In this document: piece after piece, positions 1-5,856 of the stretch
Layout: each line of letters begins with the position of its first letter
How positions within the stretch are numbered: position 1 is the stretch's first letter
DNA from: CAYPOY01 sp964412395
GTDB taxonomy: Bacteria; Chloroflexota; Anaerolineae; B4-G1
NCBI GenBank assembly: GCA_964412395.1
Contig: CAYPOY010000325.1
Span: forward strand, 1 to 6,022
Length of the DNA stretch: 6,022 bases
Direction: 5' to 3'
The notes under the pieces: generated by a model
What the model was told of the DNA's origin: nothing
What the model saw: only the letters and a program-made list of their open reading frames with translations
Database searches by the model: none
Position numbers and translations under genes: made by a program

Positions 1-9
1 TGACCCCAG

Positions 10-303
10 TCATACCACTTGACAGGCGATACAGCATCTGACCCTCTTCTCTGTGTAGACGCCGTTGAGGAGCTGCATCCCACGAGACAAGTTGGCTTCA
101 GGCGTTTCGATGAGTAGGTGGTAATGGTTGCTCATCAGGCAGTACCCATGACAGATCCAGCCGTACCTAGCGACGACATCACTCAGAATCTCTAGGAATC
201 GAGCCCGGTCCTTGTCGTCGAGGAAGATGTCTTCTCGCGCATTTCCACGGCTGGTGACGTGGTAAAGGGCTCCTTCGTATTCCAATCGCAATGGTCTTGC
301 CAT
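10..303 (-). pseudogene. Truncated RAYT / IS200-like transposase (Y1_Tnp) fragment
   Basis: Family members are single-strand DNA transposases that act on palindromic REP or IS200/IS605 ends. The 97-residue frame begins MARPLRLEYEGALYHVTSRG, the usual start of REP-associated tyrosine transposases. It carries the HUH metal-binding motif in NHYHLL (near residues 59-64) and the following SRGMQLLNGVYT block. After GVYT, near residue 84, the family sequence stops and is replaced by about 13 unrelated residues (EKRVRCCIACQVV) and a TGA. The catalytic tyrosine of this family lies downstream of that point, so the product should be inactive. Full-length relatives are roughly twice this length or more. 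The sequence beyond the break ends in GGGGTCA on the minus strand, which looks like an element end. This suggests an internal deletion that kept both ends, not a simple 3' loss. The ATG at 301-303 has no clear Shine-Dalgarno sequence. The family call is firm; the deletion history is inferred. Confidence 0.88.
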
Positions 304-340
304 GACATCGCAAGACTGTCACGAAGAGCATCGAAAATAA

Positions 341-390
341 AGGCCTGGCCCTCTTCTCCTTGCTTTTCTCCTTGACCCTTTTCTCCTCTT
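341..390 (-). repeat. RAYT-upstream sequence, candidate element end
   Basis: This strongly purine-rich stretch (minus strand) lies just upstream of the transposase start. It contains AGGCCT (341-346) and three near-copies of a TTCTCC(T) unit on the plus strand. CTGGCCCTCTTCTC at 345-358 matches CTGACCCTCTTCTC at 38-51, beyond the break in the transposase frame, at 13 of 14 positions. CTTGACCCTTTTCTCCTCTT (371-390) matches 5621-5640 at 16 of 20 positions, and every mismatch is C/T. From memory, GGGTCA/AGGCCT sequences are common beside RAYT genes. Calling this the element end is inference. Confidence 0.4.
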
Positions 391-393
391 GAA

Positions 394-412
394 GGAACTG
401 CGAAGCAGCTCC
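394..412. repeat. REP-like hairpin 1
   Basis: An imperfect palindrome has 8-nt arms GGAACTGC and GCAGCTCC around a 3-nt GAA loop. There is one internal mismatch, which becomes a G-T wobble on the minus strand. Read on the minus strand it opens with GGAG, one of the tetranucleotides (GTAG/GGAG) found at the foot of REP hairpins. It lies 91 nt upstream of the transposase start and 4 nt from a second, perfect hairpin. This paired layout beside a RAYT gene is what REP units look like. Whether it recurs in the genome cannot be seen here. Confidence 0.5.
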
Positions 413-416
413 CAAA

Positions 417-439
417 CTGCTCAGTCAAAGACTGAGCAG
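417..439. repeat. Perfect 10-bp hairpin (REP-like or terminator)
   Basis: CTGCTCAGTC and GACTGAGCAG form a perfect 10-bp stem around an AAA loop (TTT on the minus strand). On the minus strand the stem is followed by TTTGGG, so it could act as a weak intrinsic terminator for the VWA gene, which ends 188 nt upstream. The short T run and the partner hairpin at 394-412 favour a REP-type repeat. GTAG occurs 4 nt before the stem on the minus strand, as in REP elements. Confidence 0.6.
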
Positions 440-627
440 CCGTCTACTCATCAACGAGGGCGCTCCCGTCTCCGTACAAAATTCAATGGTAGACCCTCAT
501 ACTCTCTAGCCCTTCCCTGTATCGGACTTTCACCAACTACACACCTCCGACTTTTGACGGCGCTTTCGAAGATCTGCCCCCAGGCGCAAGCGCTAAGTCA
601 TATATCAGCAATTCCTGTATAACCACA
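440..627. other. Gene-free spacer after the VWA gene
   Basis: Neither strand shows a frame with a believable start, ribosome binding site or family resemblance. GCGC-AA-GCGC near 586-595 is a short self-complementary patch too tight for a useful stem. No T-rich terminator follows the VWA stop directly. Together with 304-439 this makes a non-coding block of about 320 nt between the VWA gene and the transposase remnant. Confidence 0.6.
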
Positions 628-1521
628 TTAACCGTCAAACGCAATATGTGCTTCAATAGTTGTGCCTTCTGTGACAAACACTTTCCGCTCGCATTGGCCC
701 ACCCTGGGATTCGTATAAGGAGTAGCGCTTATCCAGACCTCGCCTGGGAACGAGGTGAATCTAAGCACATCGCCTGGTTGAAGTGTGTCCTGAAACTCGG
801 TATGGACAAACACCCAGACAGGGTAAGAAGAGTCATTGTGAACCTCGACCCATCCCTGCAGCTCTGATAGCGCCTCGGTCACAGCTTGGGCTACCGCGCT
901 TCTAAGTCCCTCTTGTGTAGTTGCCTCGTAATACTCACCGCCAGTGGTAGTGGTTATGGCGCTCAGTAACGCTCTTCCCTCTTCCGTAATACCGTATCCA
1001 ACGCCATAAACCTTGATCTCACATCCGACAAGTTGGCTAGCCACCAGCGTCGCATCGCCTCCACAGTTGTCCGCGCCGTCCGTAATAAGCAAGATTCTCC
1101 TTGTACTATATCCAGTAACGTCCTCGCCTGCTTTCTCAAGTGCATCTGTTATTGGGGTGCTGTTATCAGCGTAGATGAGGGAGATCATATCCTCAATTTC
1201 GCGGTTGTGGGCTAGATCGTTGCTGGGTCCAAATCCAACTACGAGCTCCGACACGCAATTTGGGATGTTCCAACCAAACACCCTAAGTGCGGTATCTAGC
1301 TTGGAACTAATAATCCGAGGAAGCAGACTCAGGAGATGGTTTTTCGCTCCTTCAATCTTTTCCCCTTCCATACTACCTGAAGCGTCGAGAATTACTACAA
1401 GGCCAACTTTCTCATCCGAGCTGCCCTGTGCGACATATCCGGTCATTGCTAGGCCAGCGAAAAGAACACCTATAACGATCAAGCTAACAGTCAACAGCAT
1501 GCTACTCTTCCCTTTGCGCAT
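628..1521 (-). CDS. Secreted or membrane-anchored von Willebrand factor A (VWA) domain protein
   Basis: The product is 297 residues from an ATG at 1519-1521, preceded by GAGGAGG with a 5-nt gap. An upstream in-frame TTG at 1555-1557 would add 12 residues but lacks this support. Residues 1-32 are MRKGKSS followed by a hydrophobic segment (about 9-31), a signal peptide or single membrane anchor. Residues 38-220 form a VWA domain with a complete MIDAS: D46-A-S48-G-S50, T122 in STPITDAL, and D148 in LITDG. This predicts binding of Mg2+ or a similar ion and adhesion to, or sensing of, a protein partner outside the cytoplasm. Cysteines at 89, 153 and 167 may form disulfides. Residues 223-297 are a small beta-rich tail with several tryptophans. 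The gene lies 264 nt downstream of the solute-binding protein gene on the same strand, and the two may share a transcript. The partner is unknown. Domain call is firm; role is inferred. Confidence 0.93.
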   Translation of the reverse strand: MRKGKSSMLLTVSLIVIGVLFAGLAMTGYVAQGSSDEKVGLVVILDASGSMEGEKIEGAKNHLLSLLPRIISSKLDTALRVFGWNIPNCVSELVVGFGPSNDLAHNREIEDMISLIYADNSTPITDALEKAGEDVTGYSTRRILLITDGADNCGGDATLVASQLVGCEIKVYGVGYGITEEGRALLSAITTTTGGEYYEATTQEGLRSAVAQAVTEALSELQGWVEVHNDSSYPVWVFVHTEFQDTLQPGDVLRFTSFPGEVWISATPYTNPRVGQCERKVFVTEGTTIEAHIAFDG

Positions 1522-1785
1522 TTGTGCCTCCTCAAAACTGTAGAAGTTGCTCCTCAAATCGTGGTACTACTTCCCTGGGTTTGACTCTCCTCACCTCTTC
1601 TCAAGTGGCTGGTCTTCCCAGTGAGATGGACTAAGGGAGCAAACCTTGATCTGTTGGTTTTCGCGGCTCGAGAAGCGAAGTTTACGGCGCAAAACACCTT
1701 TTCATCCTACCCCTTCTCTGTACCATTGTTCAACCCGAAAGTCTGAGCATTCTATGTAACTACTTTAACCTTCCGAGTCTCCTGT
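1522..1785 (-). other. Intergenic spacer between the two intact genes
   Basis: This spacer lies between the stop of the solute-binding protein gene and the VWA start. It holds the VWA ribosome binding site (1527-1533) and a weak 5-bp hairpin, TTCGC/GCGAA with a 10-nt loop, at 1660-1679. There is no T tract after the hairpin on either strand, so I see no convincing terminator. A 14-codon ATG frame on the minus strand has no support. No clear promoter was found, so read-through from the upstream gene is possible but not shown. Confidence 0.5.
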
Positions 1786-4700
1786 TTAATTGAATCGGGG
1801 ACGGAATAGCAGTGTGTTATTCTTCCGATTAGCCGCGCTGTCTTGCTGGCCGTCAAGTAACCAATAGCCTTTTAAGGTTCCATTTTCTTGGAGTATTAAC
1901 TTCAAGATGCCGCGCTCTGTTATTGCAGCATCTGTGTATTTCTTGTCTCTAGTAACACCTTTCCACCATCTTAGAGATACATTCCCTTTGGCATCAATCG
2001 TACCCTCTACCTGACCCACCTTTAGATCCCTTGCTGGGCCATGTCCCGTGAACCACGAGTCGATCTGAAATCCTCGATCGCTCGGAATCCAACCAAACAG
2101 CCCCGTAACCTTACTTCCGGTTTGCTCCAAGCTTACCGATCCCCAGGCATCTCTTGTCCATGCGAAAGTATACCAGGTACCTGTACATGTTGGAGTTGAC
2201 CTGAGCTTACGACACATCGAAGCCAGTTCCACTTGTTGCTTCTGTGCTTGATGCGCAAGGTCAATCAGCTTTCCATAGGCGCGCCACTGGACCTTGCTTA
2301 TAGCAAGTTGTTTCATGGACCATGCTGTATCTTTATCAAGGTTGTTTTCTACGGCTAGCTTATCAGCTGCATTCGTTACCCCAACCACCGCCTTAGCGAT
2401 CCCCCCCAAGACCAGTCCCATTACGCGCTTGGTTAGCTGGGCTTTGAAAGCCAGTTTGGCCGCTTCCTTTCGTGCCGTGTCCTTAAGGATTCCCATCAGA
2501 TATCTCCCGAACATCGGCACTGAGTACTTAACAAATGCCGACTTTGCCCCCACCTTTGTTGCTACCTTAATAGTGTACCCGAAGGCGTACTTGCTGCCCT
2601 CCTTTACGACAAGTTTGATCGTCATGTCTTTAAAGAGCGCCTTGGCAGCTGCGTTCACTGCTTGTAGGCCAGACGCCACGGTAACTACGGTGAGAGTCAA
2701 GTTTCCGAAATCGTACAGCCCTTTAGCTAGTCGCAGAACGTCCTGTCTGGATTTAAGCAACCCGCTCCATCGTTGGATATCCTTTAGTAGTATATCGCGC
2801 CTTAAGACATCCCACTGCGCTCTTTGCTGCTCGATCTCACGGAGCCGATCGTGGTACGCTCGTAGCGCTATGTCTATTTTCTTGTCCCTTTCGTCCGTAC
2901 TCTTTGTCGAATCCAGAAGAGCGAGTTGTGTGTTTAGCAGGCCAACTCCTAAGCCAAAGCCCATCGGGGGTTGAATGAGCTGGCGATACTGTGCAAGCTC
3001 CTCCTCTTGCTTGTCGAGAACTCCCTCAAACACTAGAACAGGATGGCAGTCACTCTTGTAGAGCGCCAAAAGGGAATCGTATGGATCACTCCTTGAGTCA
3101 AGAAAAGACAGGATGAATGTGTCGCTAGACCCATCCCCACTCAAGTCAACATATAGGCTCTCATCCTCGGGGAGAGAGCTTTCGTCAGGGGTCAGCCGTA
3201 CGTCAACAAACAATGGCACGTTCACGTCCAGAATCCCATCTCCGTTGAAGTCAAGAGAGTCCCAGAGCTTTTCCAAGGCCTGCCTTTCGAGGTTTGACCG
3301 ATCGGACAGTAGCGTATATGCATCATCGTAAAGGATAGTCTCTAAAGAAGTATCCAATTCAACTGTAAGAACATTGTCGAACTGCAGTGAATTGGTTCTA
3401 GAGAAATCATAAGCTTGAAGCACGTCAAGAGGAATTCCCAGACAGTCTGCCATTCTAGTTGGAGGCATACCTAGTGTACAGTCCGTCCGAGATATAGCCA
3501 TTTCTAGGTCTTGTATGCTGAGAAAACCATCGGGCTCAAGGCCAAAGGCGTTTTCAAAATCTCGGACAATGAACTCGTCAGTACCTAAAAGATGATCAAG
3601 ATCCGTTACTTTGTCAAACATATCATGAAGTGCTTCGATGTCTAGATAACCATCTGTACCCACTTCTCTGATGAACCGTACAAAAGATTCATCGGGGAAA
3701 CCTGCCCACTCGGCTATATGGTAGTAGCGTTCTTGCTTTTCGATAGCGCCAAGATATGGTTCCATTGAGAGATCGAAAACCAAACCCTCGATGTACTTAC
3801 TAGCTGCAGCCCAAGCTTCTTGAAGGTCGGCCCAAAGTGGAATCCAAGGAACATCTTCGGCGGAAAGCCTTTGAATTTCTTGATAGAGGCCAGCTCTTTT
3901 CTGTTCATCAACGGTGGACAAAGCTTCCTGCATCATCTTCTCGTACCTTTCGTAGTTCGGGTGGTGGTTGAAGAAAGTACCGAACGGCTCTGGCCATTTT
4001 GTGGTGAACGGTGCTAGGAATTCGGAAGCATCGAGATACTCCGGGTACCAGCCGTGCAAGAACATATCCAAAGCACCCTGGGCCCTACGCTCCTGGTAGA
4101 CCTCCCATGTCAGCGCTTGAAGGGTAATCCGCACCATCCCAGTCTCCTCGATGGAGTGTTCTAAGACAGTGGCCACGTCCCCCTCGCTAGTCACGTAGTA
4201 GGAACAGGAAGGGTACCACAGGTTGATTTCCAGGGGATTGTCTTCGGAGTACCCTGCTTGCCGCAGAAGCGCTCGAGCCTGCTCAAGATCGTACTCTGGG
4301 AAAACATTGATAGAAGCTCCAATGGGGGGACAACCTTCGGGTACCATGGAGTAAATGGGCTGGTTCAGGTCATTAGAAAGAGCAATGATGGCATCCCGAT
4401 CTACGGCGTAACTAATGGCTTGTCGCACAAGACGTTTATCTACCGGTGGTCTGCTGACGTTGAACAAGAGGTAACGGATGTGAGTACTCGGACCGACAAC
4501 AACCTGGAGATTTGGATTCTCACGGAGTGCTCCAATGTCGTTTTGGGTCAACCCGCGAAAGGCTACGTCAATATCCCCAGCCTGTAGCGCGGCACTGACC
4601 GTTGCGCTTTCGCTATACAACTTCCAGACGATCTTTCGTGTTGCCGGCAGCGAGCCGAAGTACTCGTCGTAAGCCTCAAGCGTAACATATTGATCTGGTA

Positions 4701-5280
4701 CGTGCTCCACGAGTTTGTAGGGGCCAGTTCCTGCGTATTGGCCGTTCGCAAAGTTGTCCATAGGGGTACTCTCTGGGGAGTAGATTAGGGCTGAGGCAGT
4801 GTAGTCTGTCATCCGGACAAGGAAGGTAGCGTCGGGTTTCTTCAACATGATTTGAAGCGTGAGGTCATCGATGACCTCTATATTGTCTATTAGGTCCTTG
4901 ATCAACCGAACCATACCATTGGGGCCATTCAACCTTATAGTACGTTCCAGTGACCATTTCACAGCATTTGCATCACAAACCACCCCATCCCAGAAGGTAA
5001 TCCCAGGCCGGATATGAAAACTATACGTAAGCCCGTCGTCGGAGATGTCCCATGCCTCAGCAATTGCAGGAATCAGCTCGTTTGTGCCTGGCGCAAGGCC
5101 CACAAGTGCTTGCGTCGTGTGCCGCAAGATGTGCCAAGTGAAAGGATCTCTAGAGTTTGCAAAGGAAAGTTCAGTAATTCGATTCGTGGTTCCAAGGATT
5201 ATGGCGTTCTGCGATGCAGATGTTGCTAAAGCGAAAGCAACCACCAGAAACAGCAGAGACAGAAGCGCGCCTTTTCGCAT
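1786..5280 (-). CDS. Exported family 5 solute-binding (OppA/DppA-like) protein with a 650-residue EF-hand-like, helical and beta C-terminal extension
   Basis: The product is 1164 residues from an ATG at 5278-5280, with AGGGGG 8 nt upstream; a GTG three codons earlier would overlap that site. Residues 1-23 (MRKGALLSLLFLVVAFALAT...) are a signal peptide with no obvious lipobox cysteine. Residues 25-515 match SBP_bac_5, the peptide/nickel-binding part of ABC importers: ISDDGLTYSFHIRPGITFWDG, GTGPYKL (184-190), ALQAGDIDVAF and QAISYAVDRDAI (287-298). Such proteins normally end here. Residues 540-596 hold three related acidic units (VGTDGYLDIEALHDMF, LGTDEFIVRDFENAF, LEPDGFLSIQDLEMAI). Two calcium-type loops follow: DFNGDGILD (677-685) and DLSGDGSSD (712-720). 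Residues 754-1020 are mostly helical and charged, with two apolar stretches (860-881, 953-972). From C1032 on, a Trp/Gly-rich region looks like a small beta barrel. No permease or ATPase gene is adjacent. N-terminal family is certain; ligand, and whether it serves transport at all, are unknown. Confidence 0.93.
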   Translation of the reverse strand: MRKGALLSLLFLVVAFALATSASQNAIILGTTNRITELSFANSRDPFTWHILRHTTQALVGLAPGTNELIPAIAEAWDISDDGLTYSFHIRPGITFWDGVVCDANAVKWSLERTIRLNGPNGMVRLIKDLIDNIEVIDDLTLQIMLKKPDATFLVRMTDYTASALIYSPESTPMDNFANGQYAGTGPYKLVEHVPDQYVTLEAYDEYFGSLPATRKIVWKLYSESATVSAALQAGDIDVAFRGLTQNDIGALRENPNLQVVVGPSTHIRYLLFNVSRPPVDKRLVRQAISYAVDRDAIIALSNDLNQPIYSMVPEGCPPIGASINVFPEYDLEQARALLRQAGYSEDNPLEINLWYPSCSYYVTSEGDVATVLEHSIEETGMVRITLQALTWEVYQERRAQGALDMFLHGWYPEYLDASEFLAPFTTKWPEPFGTFFNHHPNYERYEKMMQEALSTVDEQKRAGLYQEIQRLSAEDVPWIPLWADLQEAWAAASKYIEGLVFDLSMEPYLGAIEKQERYYHIAEWAGFPDESFVRFIREVGTDGYLDIEALHDMFDKVTDLDHLLGTDEFIVRDFENAFGLEPDGFLSIQDLEMAISRTDCTLGMPPTRMADCLGIPLDVLQAYDFSRTNSLQFDNVLTVELDTSLETILYDDAYTLLSDRSNLERQALEKLWDSLDFNGDGILDVNVPLFVDVRLTPDESSLPEDESLYVDLSGDGSSDTFILSFLDSRSDPYDSLLALYKSDCHPVLVFEGVLDKQEEELAQYRQLIQPPMGFGLGVGLLNTQLALLDSTKSTDERDKKIDIALRAYHDRLREIEQQRAQWDVLRRDILLKDIQRWSGLLKSRQDVLRLAKGLYDFGNLTLTVVTVASGLQAVNAAAKALFKDMTIKLVVKEGSKYAFGYTIKVATKVGAKSAFVKYSVPMFGRYLMGILKDTARKEAAKLAFKAQLTKRVMGLVLGGIAKAVVGVTNAADKLAVENNLDKDTAWSMKQLAISKVQWRAYGKLIDLAHQAQKQQVELASMCRKLRSTPTCTGTWYTFAWTRDAWGSVSLEQTGSKVTGLFGWIPSDRGFQIDSWFTGHGPARDLKVGQVEGTIDAKGNVSLRWWKGVTRDKKYTDAAITERGILKLILQENGTLKGYWLLDGQQDSAANRKNNTLLFRPRFN

Positions 5281-5288
5281 ATCGTCCA

Positions 5289-5294
5289 CCCCCT
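5289..5294 (-). promoter_or_regulatory. Ribosome binding site deciding the start of the 1164-residue protein
   Basis: AGGGGG (then TGG) on the minus strand lies 8 nt before the ATG at 5278-5280. An upstream GTG at 5287-5289 overlaps this sequence and would leave no room for a binding site. The ATG is also directly followed by RKG and the hydrophobic core of the signal peptide. Confidence 0.7.
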
Positions 5295-5499
5295 AAATGT
5301 AAGTTCTTAATTTCAGATCTTGATTTGTGACTTTCCTCTTTCTGGGCGAGGCCAGAGCAAGATCCCTAGTACCATCCTGAATGTACATGCTATACTCATC
5401 TCCTTATCATTCAGCCGCATCGACAATCTGTGAGCTCAGTATTTGCTTTTCGCTTTTCACCTCCTCTGATTAGCTTCTGTAGCGATGCCCACCTCCATC

Positions 5500-5598
5500 T
5501 CACCCCGCACTCGGATCGAGAACCTGCCCCACGAACAAGATAGTGTTGGTTTCGATGTCGCGGGTCAGGAAGATGAACGGGCAGTTGAGTTTCGCTAG
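5500..5598 (-). pseudogene. Serpin C-terminal remnant
   Basis: Read on the minus strand, this frame gives CPFIFLTRDIETNTILFVGQ then VLDPSAG and a TGA at 5500-5502. This is the conserved last segment of serpins (compare the family pattern PFxFxIRDxxTGxILFxGRVxxP), the strands after the reactive-centre loop in serine protease inhibitors. Only about 32 residues remain of a protein normally near 400 residues. Upstream, the frame runs through a low-complexity KR-rich stretch with no hinge (EEGTEAAA-like) or reactive loop, then stops within the ribosome binding site near 5692. The homology ends close to 5600, exactly where an AGGCCT RAYT-like repeat begins. The remnant keeps clean codons to the natural stop, so the loss may be recent. 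Family identity is strong; the route of deletion is inferred. Confidence 0.82.
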
Positions 5599-5607
5599 TC
5601 CCCGGGG

Positions 5608-5640
5608 GCAGGCCTTGTTTCTTGACTTTTTTCTCTTCCT
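5608..5640 (-). repeat. RAYT-like upstream sequence, second copy
   Basis: The stretch starts with GCAGGCCTTG on the plus strand and continues CTTGACTTTTTTCTCTTCCT at 5621-5640. The last 20 nt match 371-390 at 16 of 20 positions, with C/T changes only, and both copies follow an AGGCCT. It borders the serpin remnant. I read it as the edge of a lost or deleted RAYT/REP-like element. The low complexity of the tract means chance similarity is not excluded. Confidence 0.35.
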
Positions 5641-5690
5641 GGCTCCTGCTTCAGCAACATCGCTTTTTCTCTCTGAATATAGTCGCCAAT

Positions 5691-5701
5691 CTCACCTCCT
5701 T
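5691..5701 (-). promoter_or_regulatory. Orphan consensus ribosome binding site
   Basis: AAGGAGGTGAG on the minus strand matches the 16S anti-Shine-Dalgarno sequence almost fully. Five nt later a TTG (5687-5689) could start translation, but the frame (MATIFREKKRCC) stops after 12 codons at 5651-5653. It is out of frame with the serpin tail. This looks like the translation start of a gene whose body has been removed, possibly the serpin. Confidence 0.55.
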
Positions 5702-5729
5702 AAACGCAGCATTAGACACGCTCTACAGC

Positions 5730-5759
5730 AATATAGCACTAAGAAAAGATCGGTGTCAA
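5730..5759 (-). promoter_or_regulatory. Near-consensus sigma70-type promoter
   Basis: On the minus strand, a perfect -35 TTGACA (5754-5759) is followed after 18 nt by -10 TATATT (5730-5735), which is 5 of 6 to consensus. Transcription should start near 5723. The orphan AAGGAGGTGAG lies about 22 nt further on. Its original gene is gone, but the transcript would cross the serpin remnant and enter the 1164-residue protein gene after a leader of about 440 nt. No clearer promoter was found closer to that gene. Confidence 0.6.
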
Positions 5760-5856
5760 GTTGTGATAGGAGTATCAAGTATCAGGGCTGGCTCTGAGAG
5801 ACATGCTCCAGGAGGTTTCCTGCGTGATTCTTTAAAGCCAATGATCCGGGTACGAC

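Noticed and set aside
389..622. 77-codon plus-strand open frame after the transposase remnant
   Set aside because: It runs through both hairpins and has no believable start signal or domain.
1555..1557. Upstream TTG start of the VWA gene (309 residues)
   Set aside because: The ATG 12 codons later has GAGGAGG at 5-nt spacing and puts MRKG directly before the hydrophobic segment; the extra residues would place polar sequence before the signal.
1660..1679. Hairpin between the two intact genes as a terminator
   Set aside because: It has only five base pairs and a 10-nt loop, and no T tract follows on either strand.
2294..2974. 226-codon plus-strand open frame inside the large gene
   Set aside because: It is antisense to the coding sequence of the 1164-residue protein, has a serine-rich random-looking composition, no ribosome binding site and no family resemblance.
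5287..5289. Upstream GTG start of the large gene (1167 residues)
   Set aside because: It overlaps the AGGGGG ribosome binding site and leaves none for itself.
5454..5470. AGAGGAGGTGA on the minus strand as the start of another gene
   Set aside because: No start codon follows at a usable distance except a GTG inside the site, whose frame closes after 18 codons.
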